A DNA stretch of 64,000 bases. Source: an uncultured Lachnospiraceae bacterium. Lineage in GTDB: Bacteria; Bacillota; Clostridia; Lachnospirales; Lachnospiraceae. The notes under the pieces were generated by a model, which was not told where the DNA came from, did not search any database, and saw only the letters and a program-made list of their open reading frames with translations. Positions within the stretch are counted from its first letter, which is position 1. Every line of letters starts with the position of its first letter. The stretch covers positions 9,323 to 73,322 of the forward strand of contig CAKQXY010000013.1 in the NCBI GenBank assembly GCA_934292725.1, given 5' to 3'. Shown one piece after another: positions 56,636 to 64,000 of the stretch. A program made the position numbers and the translations under genes.

Positions 56636-58183
56636 ATGGAGAGAATCAGTCATATGGACGTGACGAAGCCAGCCATCGAAATGCGTGAGATAGTCAAGAA
56701 ATTTGGCGATTTTACAGCGAATGACCATGTTAATCTGCTCGTTCACAAGGGTGAGGTTCATGCAATCCTTGGTGAGAACGGAGCAGGAAAGAGTACACTT
56801 ATGAATGTACTCTATGGTCTGTATCAGCCAACATCCGGACAGATTTTTGTTGGCGGAAAAGAGGAAGTGATTCACAGTCCAAGCCGCGCTATTGAACTTG
56901 GAATTGGTATGGTTCATCAGCACTTTATGCTTGTACAGCCATTTTCTGTCACAGAAAACATTATCCTTGGAATGGAGCCTATGAAGGGTCTTAGTGTTGA
57001 TTTAAAGACAGCCCGAAAAAGAGTAGAAGAAATTTCAAAGCGCTACAATATGCAGGTAGATCCGGATGCAAAGATCGAAGATATTTCTGTTGGTATGCAG
57101 CAGCGTGTTGAGATTTTAAAGGTTCTCTATCGTGGTGCAGACATTCTGATTTTGGATGAGCCGACTGCGTCGCTGACACCGCAGGAGATCACAGAGCTTA
57201 TGGAAATTATTTCTAATCTGACAGCTGATGGAAAATCTGTTATTTTGATTACTCATAAGCTAAAAGAGATCACAAGCTGTGCTGATTATTGTACAATTAT
57301 CCGTCAGGGAAAATATATTGATACAGTCAAAGTCAGTGATGTTAATGAAAATGATCTTGCAGCCATGATGGTAGGCCGTAAGGTTGAGTTTAAGGTAGAA
57401 AAGAAGGATATCAAGCCAGGAGAGGTTGTTCTGGAAGTGAAGGATATTCATGGAAAGGATTACCGTGGTGTTGAGATTTTGAAGGGACTTAATCTGTCAG
57501 TTAGAAGAGGTGAGATTGTAGGTCTTGCCGGTGTCGATGGAAATGGACAGACAGAGCTTGTTGAAATTTTGACAGGATTGAAAAAGGGAGAGTCTGGTGA
57601 AGTCCTTATTAACGGCAAGAATGTTTTCAACAAAAAGCCAAAGGAAATCTTTGATAGCGGCATCACAAGTATTCCGGCCGATCGCCAAAAGCATGGTCTG
57701 GTGCTAGAATTTTCTGTTGCTGAAAATCTGATTTTGCAAAATTACATGAAGGAGCCGTACTCAAAGAAAGGTGTCTTAAAAAAGGATGCCATTATGGCTC
57801 ATGCAAAGGATCTTGTAGAGAAGTTTGATATTCGTCCGGCAGGAAGTGAGTCTCGTCCGGCAGGAACGCTTTCAGGCGGAAATCAGCAAAAGGTTATTAT
57901 TGCAAGAGAGATCACAAATGATAAGGATCTTTTGATTGCCGTTAACCCGACGCGTGGTCTTGATGTTGGTGCTATTGAGTTTGTACATCGCTACTTAGTT
58001 GAGCAGCGAAATAAAAATAAGGCTGTGCTTCTTGTTTCCTTTGAGCTGGATGAGATTATGAGTGTATCTGATCGTATTGAGGTTATCTTTGACGGACAGA
58101 TTACAGGAAGTATGCCGGCTGCAGGTGCAGATGAGAAGACCCTTGGAATTATGATGGCAGGAGGAAAGCAGCATGAAGCATAA
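56636..58183 (+). CDS. Nucleoside ABC transporter ATPase (tandem domains)
   Basis: The 515-residue protein has two ATPase domains, like the NupO/PnrC type. The first has LGENGAGKSTLMNVLYG, signature ISVGMQQRVEIL and LILDEPTASLTP. The second has a Walker A altered to GVDGNGQTELVE, signature LSGGNQQKVIIARE and LLIAVNPTRGLD, the usual asymmetry of this class. The ATG at 56636 has AAGGAGGAGG 8-13 bases upstream. A TTG at 56600 with AAAGGAG is an alternative that adds 12 residues. It drives uptake of nucleosides bound by the BMP lipoprotein. Confidence 0.94.
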   Translation: MERISHMDVTKPAIEMREIVKKFGDFTANDHVNLLVHKGEVHAILGENGAGKSTLMNVLYGLYQPTSGQIFVGGKEEVIHSPSRAIELGIGMVHQHFMLVQPFSVTENIILGMEPMKGLSVDLKTARKRVEEISKRYNMQVDPDAKIEDISVGMQQRVEILKVLYRGADILILDEPTASLTPQEITELMEIISNLTADGKSVILITHKLKEITSCADYCTIIRQGKYIDTVKVSDVNENDLAAMMVGRKVEFKVEKKDIKPGEVVLEVKDIHGKDYRGVEILKGLNLSVRRGEIVGLAGVDGNGQTELVEILTGLKKGESGEVLINGKNVFNKKPKEIFDSGITSIPADRQKHGLVLEFSVAENLILQNYMKEPYSKKGVLKKDAIMAHAKDLVEKFDIRPAGSESRPAGTLSGGNQQKVIIAREITNDKDLLIAVNPTRGLDVGAIEFVHRYLVEQRNKNKAVLLVSFELDEIMSVSDRIEVIFDGQITGSMPAAGADEKTLGIMMAGGKQHEA

Positions 58184-59237
58184 GAAGAGCATATTAGAAG
58201 GAAATATTATCTACACGCTGTTTGCAATCCTGATCGGATTTTTAACAGGTGCAATTATTCTGGCAATTGCAGGAATGAATCCAGGCGTTATTTACGCAAA
58301 GCTGTTTACTGGAATTTTCGCAAAACCAAAATTTTTGGCGTGGTCAGTTGTCTATGCAACACCTTTAATTTTTACAGGTCTGAGTGTAGCTTTCTCTTTC
58401 CGTACAGGTGTATTTAATATTGGTGCAGAGGGTCAGTTTGTAGTGGGAAGTCTTGCAGCGACTGTAATCGGAATGTTTTGTCCGCTGCCAGCAATAATTA
58501 CAGTTCCGCTTTGTCTGATTGCAGCAGCTGCAGCAGGTGCTGTGTGGTCTGCATTTTGTGGTCTGTTAAAGGTGAAAAAGGGAATCAATGAGGTACTTTC
58601 CTTTATCATGATGAACTGGATTGCCTATTATCTTTCCAACTATATTGTAAATCTTCCTGGAATTAAGGCACCGTCAAAGGAAGCGACCATTGATATTTTG
58701 GACAATGCCAAGATGTTGCTGCCGCTGTCAGTGCGTCAGATGACAGGTTGTACAACAATAAATTATGGAATTATTATTGCAATTGTTGTAGCCGTGATCA
58801 TATGGTATATCATCAATAAGACAACGCTTGGATATGAACTTAGAAGCGTTGGATTTAACAGTCACGCTGCTGAGTACGGCGGTATTAATTCTAGTGCATC
58901 AGTTATGAAGGCACTTGCTATCTCTGGTGCATTGGCAGGTCTTGGCGGTGCGGTACAGATTCTTGGAAATGCAATGCATATCGCACAGTTTGCTGGACAG
59001 GAAGGCTTTGGTTTCCAGGGAATTACAGTTGCGTTAATCGCAAGCTCTAATCCAATTGGCTGTATCTTTGCTGGACTTTTCTACGGTGCAATGAAGTACG
59101 GTGGTTCTAAGTTAAACCTTGTTGGTGCGCCAAAGGAGGTTCTTGATATTATCATGGGTGCGATCGTCTTAATTATTGCGATCACACATGTATTCAAGGC
59201 ATTTGCTCAGAAGAAGATGCAGAAGGGAGGAAAGTAA
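58173..59237 (+). CDS. Nucleoside ABC transporter permease 1
   Basis: The 354-residue BPL_permease family membrane protein (YufP/NupP-like) has about ten membrane segments. Landmarks are FRTGVFNIGAEGQFVVGSLAA, which is shared with sugar and branched-chain permeases, and KGINEVLSFIMMNWIAYY. It overlaps the ATPase gene by 11 bases, with AGGAGGAAAG upstream. It pairs with the second permease encoded 1 base after its stop. Confidence 0.93.
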   Translation: MKHKKSILEGNIIYTLFAILIGFLTGAIILAIAGMNPGVIYAKLFTGIFAKPKFLAWSVVYATPLIFTGLSVAFSFRTGVFNIGAEGQFVVGSLAATVIGMFCPLPAIITVPLCLIAAAAAGAVWSAFCGLLKVKKGINEVLSFIMMNWIAYYLSNYIVNLPGIKAPSKEATIDILDNAKMLLPLSVRQMTGCTTINYGIIIAIVVAVIIWYIINKTTLGYELRSVGFNSHAAEYGGINSSASVMKALAISGALAGLGGAVQILGNAMHIAQFAGQEGFGFQGITVALIASSNPIGCIFAGLFYGAMKYGGSKLNLVGAPKEVLDIIMGAIVLIIAITHVFKAFAQKKMQKGGK

Positions 59238-59238
59238 G

Positions 59239-60180
59239 ATGAATGAATTTATAAAAGATCTCGGACTTTTGATCAACGCTATGCTGATCGCAACGCCTCC
59301 GCTTCTGTATGCGGCGCTTGGTTCTTGTATTTCAGAGCGAAGCGGTGTTGTAAATATTGGTATTGAGGGAATGATGACAGTAGGTGCATTTACAGGTGCA
59401 GCACTTTGCTATTTTGTTCCAGGAGCACCATGGTTAGCCTTTGTTTTAGCAGGAGTGGCAGGAGCACTTGTTGCAGTGATTCATGCATTTGCCTGCATCA
59501 CCTGCAACGCAGATCAGACAATTTCTGGTACTGCTATTAACTTCTTGGCACCTGGTATTGCAATTTTTATTTGCCGTGTGTTATTCGCAGACAGTACTGA
59601 TACACCGGCAATTACTGATGACGCAAGCCGTCTTCCGAAGCTTCTTGACGGTGTATTCCCGGCAGGTTCCTTCTGGAATAACGTATTAAATATCCATGTG
59701 GCAGGCTACATTTGTTTTATCTGTGTAGCGGTTGTCTGGTTCTTATTCTACAAGACAAAGTTTGGTCTTCGCCTTCGTGCAGTTGGTGAGCATCCACAGG
59801 CTTGTGATACCCTTGGTATCAACGTAACAAAGACACGTTATATTGCTGTTATTCTATCAGGATTTTTCTCTGGTCTCGGCGGTGCTTATATCACGATGGC
59901 AACTACAAACCAGTTTAAGCCGGCCGTTATCGTAGGTCAGGGCTTTATGGCAATTTCTGCTGTTATTTTTGGTAAGTTTACACCTCACGGAGCAATGCTT
60001 GCATGTATGCTGTTTGGTCTTTGCAGCGGCATAAAGGTTCTGGCAGGAACAAGCAATATTATTTCTCCGAACTTAATTTCAATGATTCCATATATTGTAA
60101 CAATTCTGGCACTTGTATTGTTTGTCGGAAAGGCAAGAGTTCCGGCTGCAAACGGAAAGCCGTATATCAAATCTAAGTAA
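59239..60180 (+). CDS. Nucleoside ABC transporter permease 2
   Basis: The 313-residue membrane protein (YufQ/NupQ-like) has the matching landmarks SERSGVVNIGIEGMMTVGAFTG and NADQTISGTAINFLAPGIA. The C-terminal half has GFFSGLGGAYITMATTNQF, with VGQGFMAISAVIFGKFTPHG after it. GGGAGG lies about 7 bases before the ATG. Together with permease 1 it forms the channel. Cytidine deaminase follows 13 bases later, as in other Firmicute nucleoside operons. Confidence 0.93.
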   Translation: MNEFIKDLGLLINAMLIATPPLLYAALGSCISERSGVVNIGIEGMMTVGAFTGAALCYFVPGAPWLAFVLAGVAGALVAVIHAFACITCNADQTISGTAINFLAPGIAIFICRVLFADSTDTPAITDDASRLPKLLDGVFPAGSFWNNVLNIHVAGYICFICVAVVWFLFYKTKFGLRLRAVGEHPQACDTLGINVTKTRYIAVILSGFFSGLGGAYITMATTNQFKPAVIVGQGFMAISAVIFGKFTPHGAMLACMLFGLCSGIKVLAGTSNIISPNLISMIPYIVTILALVLFVGKARVPAANGKPYIKSK

Positions 60181-60193
60181 TAGGAATATGTAT

Positions 60194-60619
60194 ATGAATA
60201 TTGATGCAGAAGTTTTAATTAAAGAAGCAATTGAGGCTAGAAAAATGGCCTACACGCCGTATTCTCATTTTAAGGTAGGCGCTGCGCTTCTTACAGCTGA
60301 TGGAAAAATTTATCGTGGCTGTAATATTGAAAATGCAGGCTATACGCCGAGCAACTGTGCGGAGCGTACTGCATTCTTTAAAGCTGTCAGCGAAGGAGAA
60401 CACTCTTTTGCGGCAATAGCAATTGTAGCAGGTCCAGAGAATGGCGATCTTGTGCTGACTGCACCATGTGGTGTATGCCGTCAGGTTATGATGGAATTTT
60501 GTGATTATGAGACCTTCCCAATTATTCTGGGAACCTCACCAAACCATTATAAGATCATGACCTTAAAAGAAATTCTTCCGCTTGGTTTTGGCCCGAAGAA
60601 TTTAAACATTGAGCTTTAA
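60194..60619 (+). CDS. cdd: Cytidine deaminase
   Basis: The 141-residue Zn enzyme converts cytidine and deoxycytidine to uridine and deoxyuridine. The first ligand and the catalytic Glu are in SNCAERTAFFKAV. The other two cysteines are in PCGVCRQVMMEF. The substrate loop is GCNIENAGYTPS. The ATG at 60194 is 8 bases after AGGA; an ATG two codons earlier is too close. The product uridine feeds udp and udk encoded upstream in the window. Confidence 0.96.
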   Translation: MNIDAEVLIKEAIEARKMAYTPYSHFKVGAALLTADGKIYRGCNIENAGYTPSNCAERTAFFKAVSEGEHSFAAIAIVAGPENGDLVLTAPCGVCRQVMMEFCDYETFPIILGTSPNHYKIMTLKEILPLGFGPKNLNIEL

Positions 60620-60634
60620 CAAATAAAAAAATTG

Positions 60635-60682
60635 AAAAATGCTGACCTGAGGGAAAAATCCTTAGGTTGGCATTTTTTATTT
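60635..60682 (+). terminator. Terminator of the nucleoside operon
   Basis: AAAATGCtgACCTgaGG pairs with CCttAGGTtgGCATTTT around AAAAAT, followed by TTATTTG. Confidence 0.75.
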
Positions 60683-60720
60683 GTTTTTAGAATTTATTCA
60701 ATGAAATTGGTAAAATTGAA

Positions 60721-60749
60721 TTGAATTGTTTGAAATTTTGTGATATGAT
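60721..60749 (+). promoter_or_regulatory. Sigma-A promoter of the 495-residue protein gene
   Basis: TTGAAT-17-TATGAT, about 53 bases upstream of the ATG. Confidence 0.65.
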
Positions 60750-60802
60750 AAGTGCAGAAATTACATAGAAAAAGCTGCACGGCAGCGAAAGAGAGGTAAC
60801 AA

Positions 60803-62290
60803 ATGGCAGAAGAAAAGATGCAGGCAGCAAAGGTTCTGCTTAAAAATCCATACAGACAGGTAATACTTCAGGATTATAATAAGACATTAGAAAGCCATAA
60901 ATTCCGTAAAAAGGCAGAAGAAATTGAAAATGAGATTTCTTGGTTTACAGGAAAGAGCAGCCAGTATAGAGTAGAGGATCGTCAGGGCTTCTTTAAACAT
61001 TTTCAGGAGCATTATGCAGGCAAAAAGCATGCACCATTAGCACCTATGTATCGCCCGCTTAGTTCCTACAAGTTTGGCGAGGAACCGCAGGTTGTTTATT
61101 TCATGATGCTTTTTGTAAAGAAGGATGAGGAGTTAAAGCAGTTCCAGAATGATCATCCGAACCGTCAGGAGGTGCTTTCTAGTGATGTGCTTCGTATCCG
61201 TTATCTGAAGCTTCGCAATGAATATCGTCTGCTTGGAGCTTTGCTTGACAGTTTAGATAAGGGTGTTGGCGCAGTTGAGGTAACTATTGCAGAGCATTTT
61301 GTAACTGATTATACTCAGAACATGGATAAGTTAAGCGTATCACAGTTAAACAGCCGTTTCTTCCGCTCATTGCGTGCACAAAAGACTGATCAGAGTTTTG
61401 CTCTGTTAGAGCTTTTAAAGGAGAAGGGCGCACCGGATACAGATTATATGGAGCTGCTTGCAACATATAATGCAAGAGACTTCGAAAAGTTAGTTGAGCT
61501 TGCAGATAAGTTCCCGAAGGAAAATAGAAACTATCAGCCAGTTATGGTACTTCGCACAGAGGCACAGGCTCGTCTTGGAAATATTCAGGGATTTATTGAC
61601 AGCTTTAAGGTAGTTGATGATGAGGTAGTTGATACAGTTCATTTCCTGTTCTTATTACAGGAGCTGATCACTCATGCTGATTATAAGGAACTGGATAATG
61701 ATGAGTTTGATCTTTCTATTCAGGAGCTGTTAAAGAGCAAGTTTAAGCAGGTAGAATCCTCCACATTTGCAGGTCCGGTTAGCAGAAACTTTGTAAACTT
61801 CCTGCTTGAAGGTCTTCCAATTGCAGAGGAGCTTGCTGCAGTGAAGAAGGAAAAGGGTGAGGATGCAATCCCGCAGGATCGCTTAGATCGTCTGTATCAG
61901 CTGCAGATGGCGCTTGATCTTTATCCAAATGAGGATGTCAGCAGTTTAATCGATATTGAAACTATCGAGGAAAATGGATCAGCAAAGAGCAGAGAGAAGA
62001 TTGGCCGTTTGGCACTGAGCCTGCTTCTTGAGAAGAGTCAGGATAAGAGTTTTGACAACATCTATCTTGCTTTCCAGGCACTTGCACGCATGGGACTTCA
62101 GAAGGCATTTGTAAGCAATGTTGAGAATAATCTTCCAGCGCTTGTTCAGTTTGGAAGAAGCGGACAAAGAAGAGCATTTGATCTTATTAAGGCTGCTTAT
62201 ATTGCAAAGAAGGGTGCAGGTCTTGACACAGCAGAGCTTGAGAAGATTCTGACAGAAAATGATATTAGTCTTGAGATTGAAGAAAAATAA
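60803..62290 (+). CDS. Unknown helical cytoplasmic protein
   Basis: The 495-residue protein has no signal, no membrane segment and almost no cysteine. The N-terminal third contains NPYRQVILQDYNKTLESHKF and KKHAPLAPMYRPLSSYKFG. From about 130 on, helix pairs of 30-35 residues follow one another (SFALLELLKEKGAPDTDYME, NARDFEKLVELADKFPKE), suggesting a TPR-like superhelix used for protein contacts. I recognise no family. GAGAGG stands before the ATG. It is transcribed alone between its own promoter and terminator, and its codon use is like that of well-expressed genes here. Confidence 0.75.
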   Translation: MAEEKMQAAKVLLKNPYRQVILQDYNKTLESHKFRKKAEEIENEISWFTGKSSQYRVEDRQGFFKHFQEHYAGKKHAPLAPMYRPLSSYKFGEEPQVVYFMMLFVKKDEELKQFQNDHPNRQEVLSSDVLRIRYLKLRNEYRLLGALLDSLDKGVGAVEVTIAEHFVTDYTQNMDKLSVSQLNSRFFRSLRAQKTDQSFALLELLKEKGAPDTDYMELLATYNARDFEKLVELADKFPKENRNYQPVMVLRTEAQARLGNIQGFIDSFKVVDDEVVDTVHFLFLLQELITHADYKELDNDEFDLSIQELLKSKFKQVESSTFAGPVSRNFVNFLLEGLPIAEELAAVKKEKGEDAIPQDRLDRLYQLQMALDLYPNEDVSSLIDIETIEENGSAKSREKIGRLALSLLLEKSQDKSFDNIYLAFQALARMGLQKAFVSNVENNLPALVQFGRSGQRRAFDLIKAAYIAKKGAGLDTAELEKILTENDISLEIEEK

Positions 62291-62320
62291 ATCCGCAGCT
62301 ATGCTGCCGGAATGCAAAAA

Positions 62321-62352
62321 GGGCAGCTGCTTTTTGGGCAGCCGCTCTTTTT
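62321..62352 (+). terminator. Terminator after the 495-residue protein gene
   Basis: GGGCAGCTGC pairs with GCAGCCGCTC (one wobble) around TTTTTGG and CTTTTTG follows. Confidence 0.7.
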
Positions 62353-62520
62353 GTTACCATGATCTATGGATAAACGCCGTTTGCTTCGTTCCCGGGTACG
62401 GCAAAAGACGATATAAAGACAGTATGTACAGAATATCTTGTTTTATTCTGTTTTGCATGAGATTTTGCACAAGTATTTGTGCCTGAGATAAAAGGCACAG
62501 GAAGATATGAGGATTTAAGA

Positions 62521-64000
62521 ATGGAAGAACGATATTTGCAGCTTTTGGCAAGAGAATACCCAAACCGTCAGGCGGCGCTGTGCGAAATTGCAAATTTGAC
62601 AGCGATGAGCAGTCTGCCAAAAGGAACAGAATATTTTTTTAGTGATCTGCATGGTGAGTATAAGGGTTTTTCAGAGTTGATGAATGGTGCATCGGGAGTA
62701 ATTCGCGAGAAGATCCGCATTCAATTTCAGGATGTACTGACTAATCCACAGCAAAATCAGCTTGCCAATTTGATTTATGATCCGGTTAAGGTACTTAGTT
62801 TGATGCATGAATACGGCAGGGATACAAATGAATGGCTGAAGAATACTATTTTTTATTTGACACAGCTGTGCCGCGGTGTCAGTGCTAAATATTCACGTGT
62901 GCATGTTAGAAGCAAAATTCCGCATGAGTATGATTATCTTATGGAAGAGCTTTTATATCCAGGCCAGGACGAGGGCCGTTTAGAATATGGAAGCAGCATT
63001 ATTGAGGCAGTTGTGTCAAGTGGGCTTGCAGATACATTTATTCCACAGTTTTGCAAGTTAATCCGCAGTCTGACAATGGATTGGATTCATATAATCGGTG
63101 ATATTTTTGACAGAGGACCACGCCCAGACAGGATCATGGAAGAGTTAATTGAATATGGCGATGTTGATATTCAGTGGGGAAATCATGATATTTCATGGAT
63201 GGGTGCTGCATGCGGAAACCGCGTATTAATTGCAAATGTTGTGCGCATGGGAATTAGCTATAACAATTTCGACTGCCTTGAAGATGGTTATGGAATTAAT
63301 TTGCGCCCTTTATCAGATTTTGCATCAGAGGTTTACCATGATGATTTATGCGCCCGCTTTTTGCCAAAGGTATTAGATGAAAATGTCTATGATAAGGTGG
63401 CAAAGAGTCTGTCAGCTAAGATGCATAAAGCGATGGCTGTTATCCAGCTAAAACTTATTGGCCAGATGGTGCACCGTCATCCAGAATATCATATGGAAGA
63501 CAGAAATTTGCTTGAACATATTGATTACGAGAAAGGACTGTATAAGTATAATGGAATTACGTGTCCGTTAACTGATACGAATTTTCCAACGGTTGATCCA
63601 CAAAATCCGCTTGAGCTTACACAAAAAGAAGCGCAGCTTATGGATGTGTTAGCTGCATCATTTGCACACAGCGAAGCTTTGCAGCGTCATGTGCGTTTTC
63701 TTTACAGCAGCGGAAGCATGTATTTATGTATGAATGGAAATTTGTTGTTTCATGGCTGTATTCCGATGAATGAAGATGGAAGCTTTGAAAGAGTCGAGGT
63801 GGATGGAGAAAAATATGCTGGCAGGGCGCTGCTTGATCGTCTTGAGCGGGCAGCAAGAGAAGCCTATTTTCTTCCTAAGGATCACCCGGATAAGCAAAAG
63901 AATGTCGACAAGATGTGGCTTTTATGGTGCAGTGCACAGTCACCTTTATTTGGTAAGAGCCGAATGTCTGCATTTGAACGATATTTTACAAAAGAGAAAG
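62521..64000 (+). CDS. fbp: Fructose-1,6-bisphosphatase class III (5' part, runs off the window)
   Basis: The frame is open from the ATG to the right edge, giving 493 of about 650 expected residues. The metallophosphatase motifs are FFSDLHGEY, IHIIGDIFDRGPRPD, IQWGNHDISWMG and, later, the FHGCIP strand. Class III enzymes are the Firmicute type and are Mn2+-dependent. It dephosphorylates fructose-1,6-bisphosphate in gluconeogenesis. GAGG lies 8 bases before the ATG. I see no clear promoter in the 168 bases between the preceding terminator and the start. Confidence 0.93.
   Translation, partial: MEERYLQLLAREYPNRQAALCEIANLTAMSSLPKGTEYFFSDLHGEYKGFSELMNGASGVIREKIRIQFQDVLTNPQQNQLANLIYDPVKVLSLMHEYGRDTNEWLKNTIFYLTQLCRGVSAKYSRVHVRSKIPHEYDYLMEELLYPGQDEGRLEYGSSIIEAVVSSGLADTFIPQFCKLIRSLTMDWIHIIGDIFDRGPRPDRIMEELIEYGDVDIQWGNHDISWMGAACGNRVLIANVVRMGISYNNFDCLEDGYGINLRPLSDFASEVYHDDLCARFLPKVLDENVYDKVAKSLSAKMHKAMAVIQLKLIGQMVHRHPEYHMEDRNLLEHIDYEKGLYKYNGITCPLTDTNFPTVDPQNPLELTQKEAQLMDVLAASFAHSEALQRHVRFLYSSGSMYLCMNGNLLFHGCIPMNEDGSFERVEVDGEKYAGRALLDRLERAAREAYFLPKDHPDKQKNVDKMWLLWCSAQSPLFGKSRMSAFERYFTKEK

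Noticed and set aside
1..64000. CRISPR arrays, insertion sequences, rRNA genes, toxin-antitoxin pairs
   Set aside because: No regular spaced repeats, transposase motifs, rRNA stretches or paired small toxin genes were seen on reading both strands.

Overview
The window is a continuous stretch of chromosome from a Gram-positive, anaerobic, endospore-lineage member of the Clostridia, most likely Lachnospiraceae. The clues are a SCIFF peptide with its radical SAM maturase, spoIID/spoIIQ-type genes, a glycyl radical enzyme with its activase, an oxygen-sensitive iron-sulfur serine dehydratase, class III fructose bisphosphatase, AGGAGG ribosome binding sites, sigma-A promoters with 17-bp spacers, and lipoproteins with acidic repeat linkers (TEKKTEAATE type). 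I see no prophage, insertion sequence, rRNA operon or CRISPR array. The species is not identified.

Layout. 1-3063: an AT-rich pair of ABC exporter genes on the minus strand, one cut by the window edge, then two tandem tRNA-Leu genes. 3112-4737: an SseB-like protein. 4755-13469: a probable operon with serine dehydratase sdaAB-sdaAA, a TIGR01906 membrane protein, a pectinase-like/GNAT fusion protein and a heterodimeric ABC exporter. 13511-14353: a manganese riboswitch (yybP-ykoY) and mntP. 14357-16631: a tandem P-II-like protein coupled to a DUF1538 membrane protein. 16645-19015: a PHP-family phosphatase and aminopeptidase C. 19052-23377: an internally deleted mscL, an iron/cobalamin-type ABC importer and two unknown genes. 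23399-28938: ddl, DUF1934, a membrane protein, spoIID, spoIIQ, a CYTH enzyme and a DJ-1 protein.

28946-41084 is a core housekeeping block: tig, clpP, clpX, lon, engB, the SCIFF peptide scfA and maturase scfB, fused secDF, tgt and an unusual lipoprotein-type yajC. 41080-47926 carries DUF1836, pspA with an SPFH partner, pcrA, an acidic-tailed membrane protein and rlmD.

47940-60682 is dominated by nucleoside salvage and uptake. It holds uridine phosphorylase and uridine kinase, a BMP-family nucleoside-binding lipoprotein, the glycyl radical pair yjjI/yjjW, the nucleoside ABC ATPase and two permeases, and cytidine deaminase. A three-gene amino-acid ABC importer sits inside this region. The window ends with an unknown 495-residue protein and the 5' part of fbp.

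The most striking observation is that the binding protein of the amino-acid importer (51375-52448) is circularly permuted: the C-terminal piece of the fold lies before the N-terminal piece, directly after the lipoprotein linker. Other notable points are the pectinase-like/GNAT fusion (7034-9946), the mscL gene with its pore removed in frame (19134-19328), a DUF1538 gene with no normal start codon at its ribosome binding site, an acidic repeat linker of about 210 residues in the nucleoside-binding lipoprotein, a YajC protein carrying a lipobox, and the linkage of an uncharacterised glycyl radical enzyme to nucleoside uptake.
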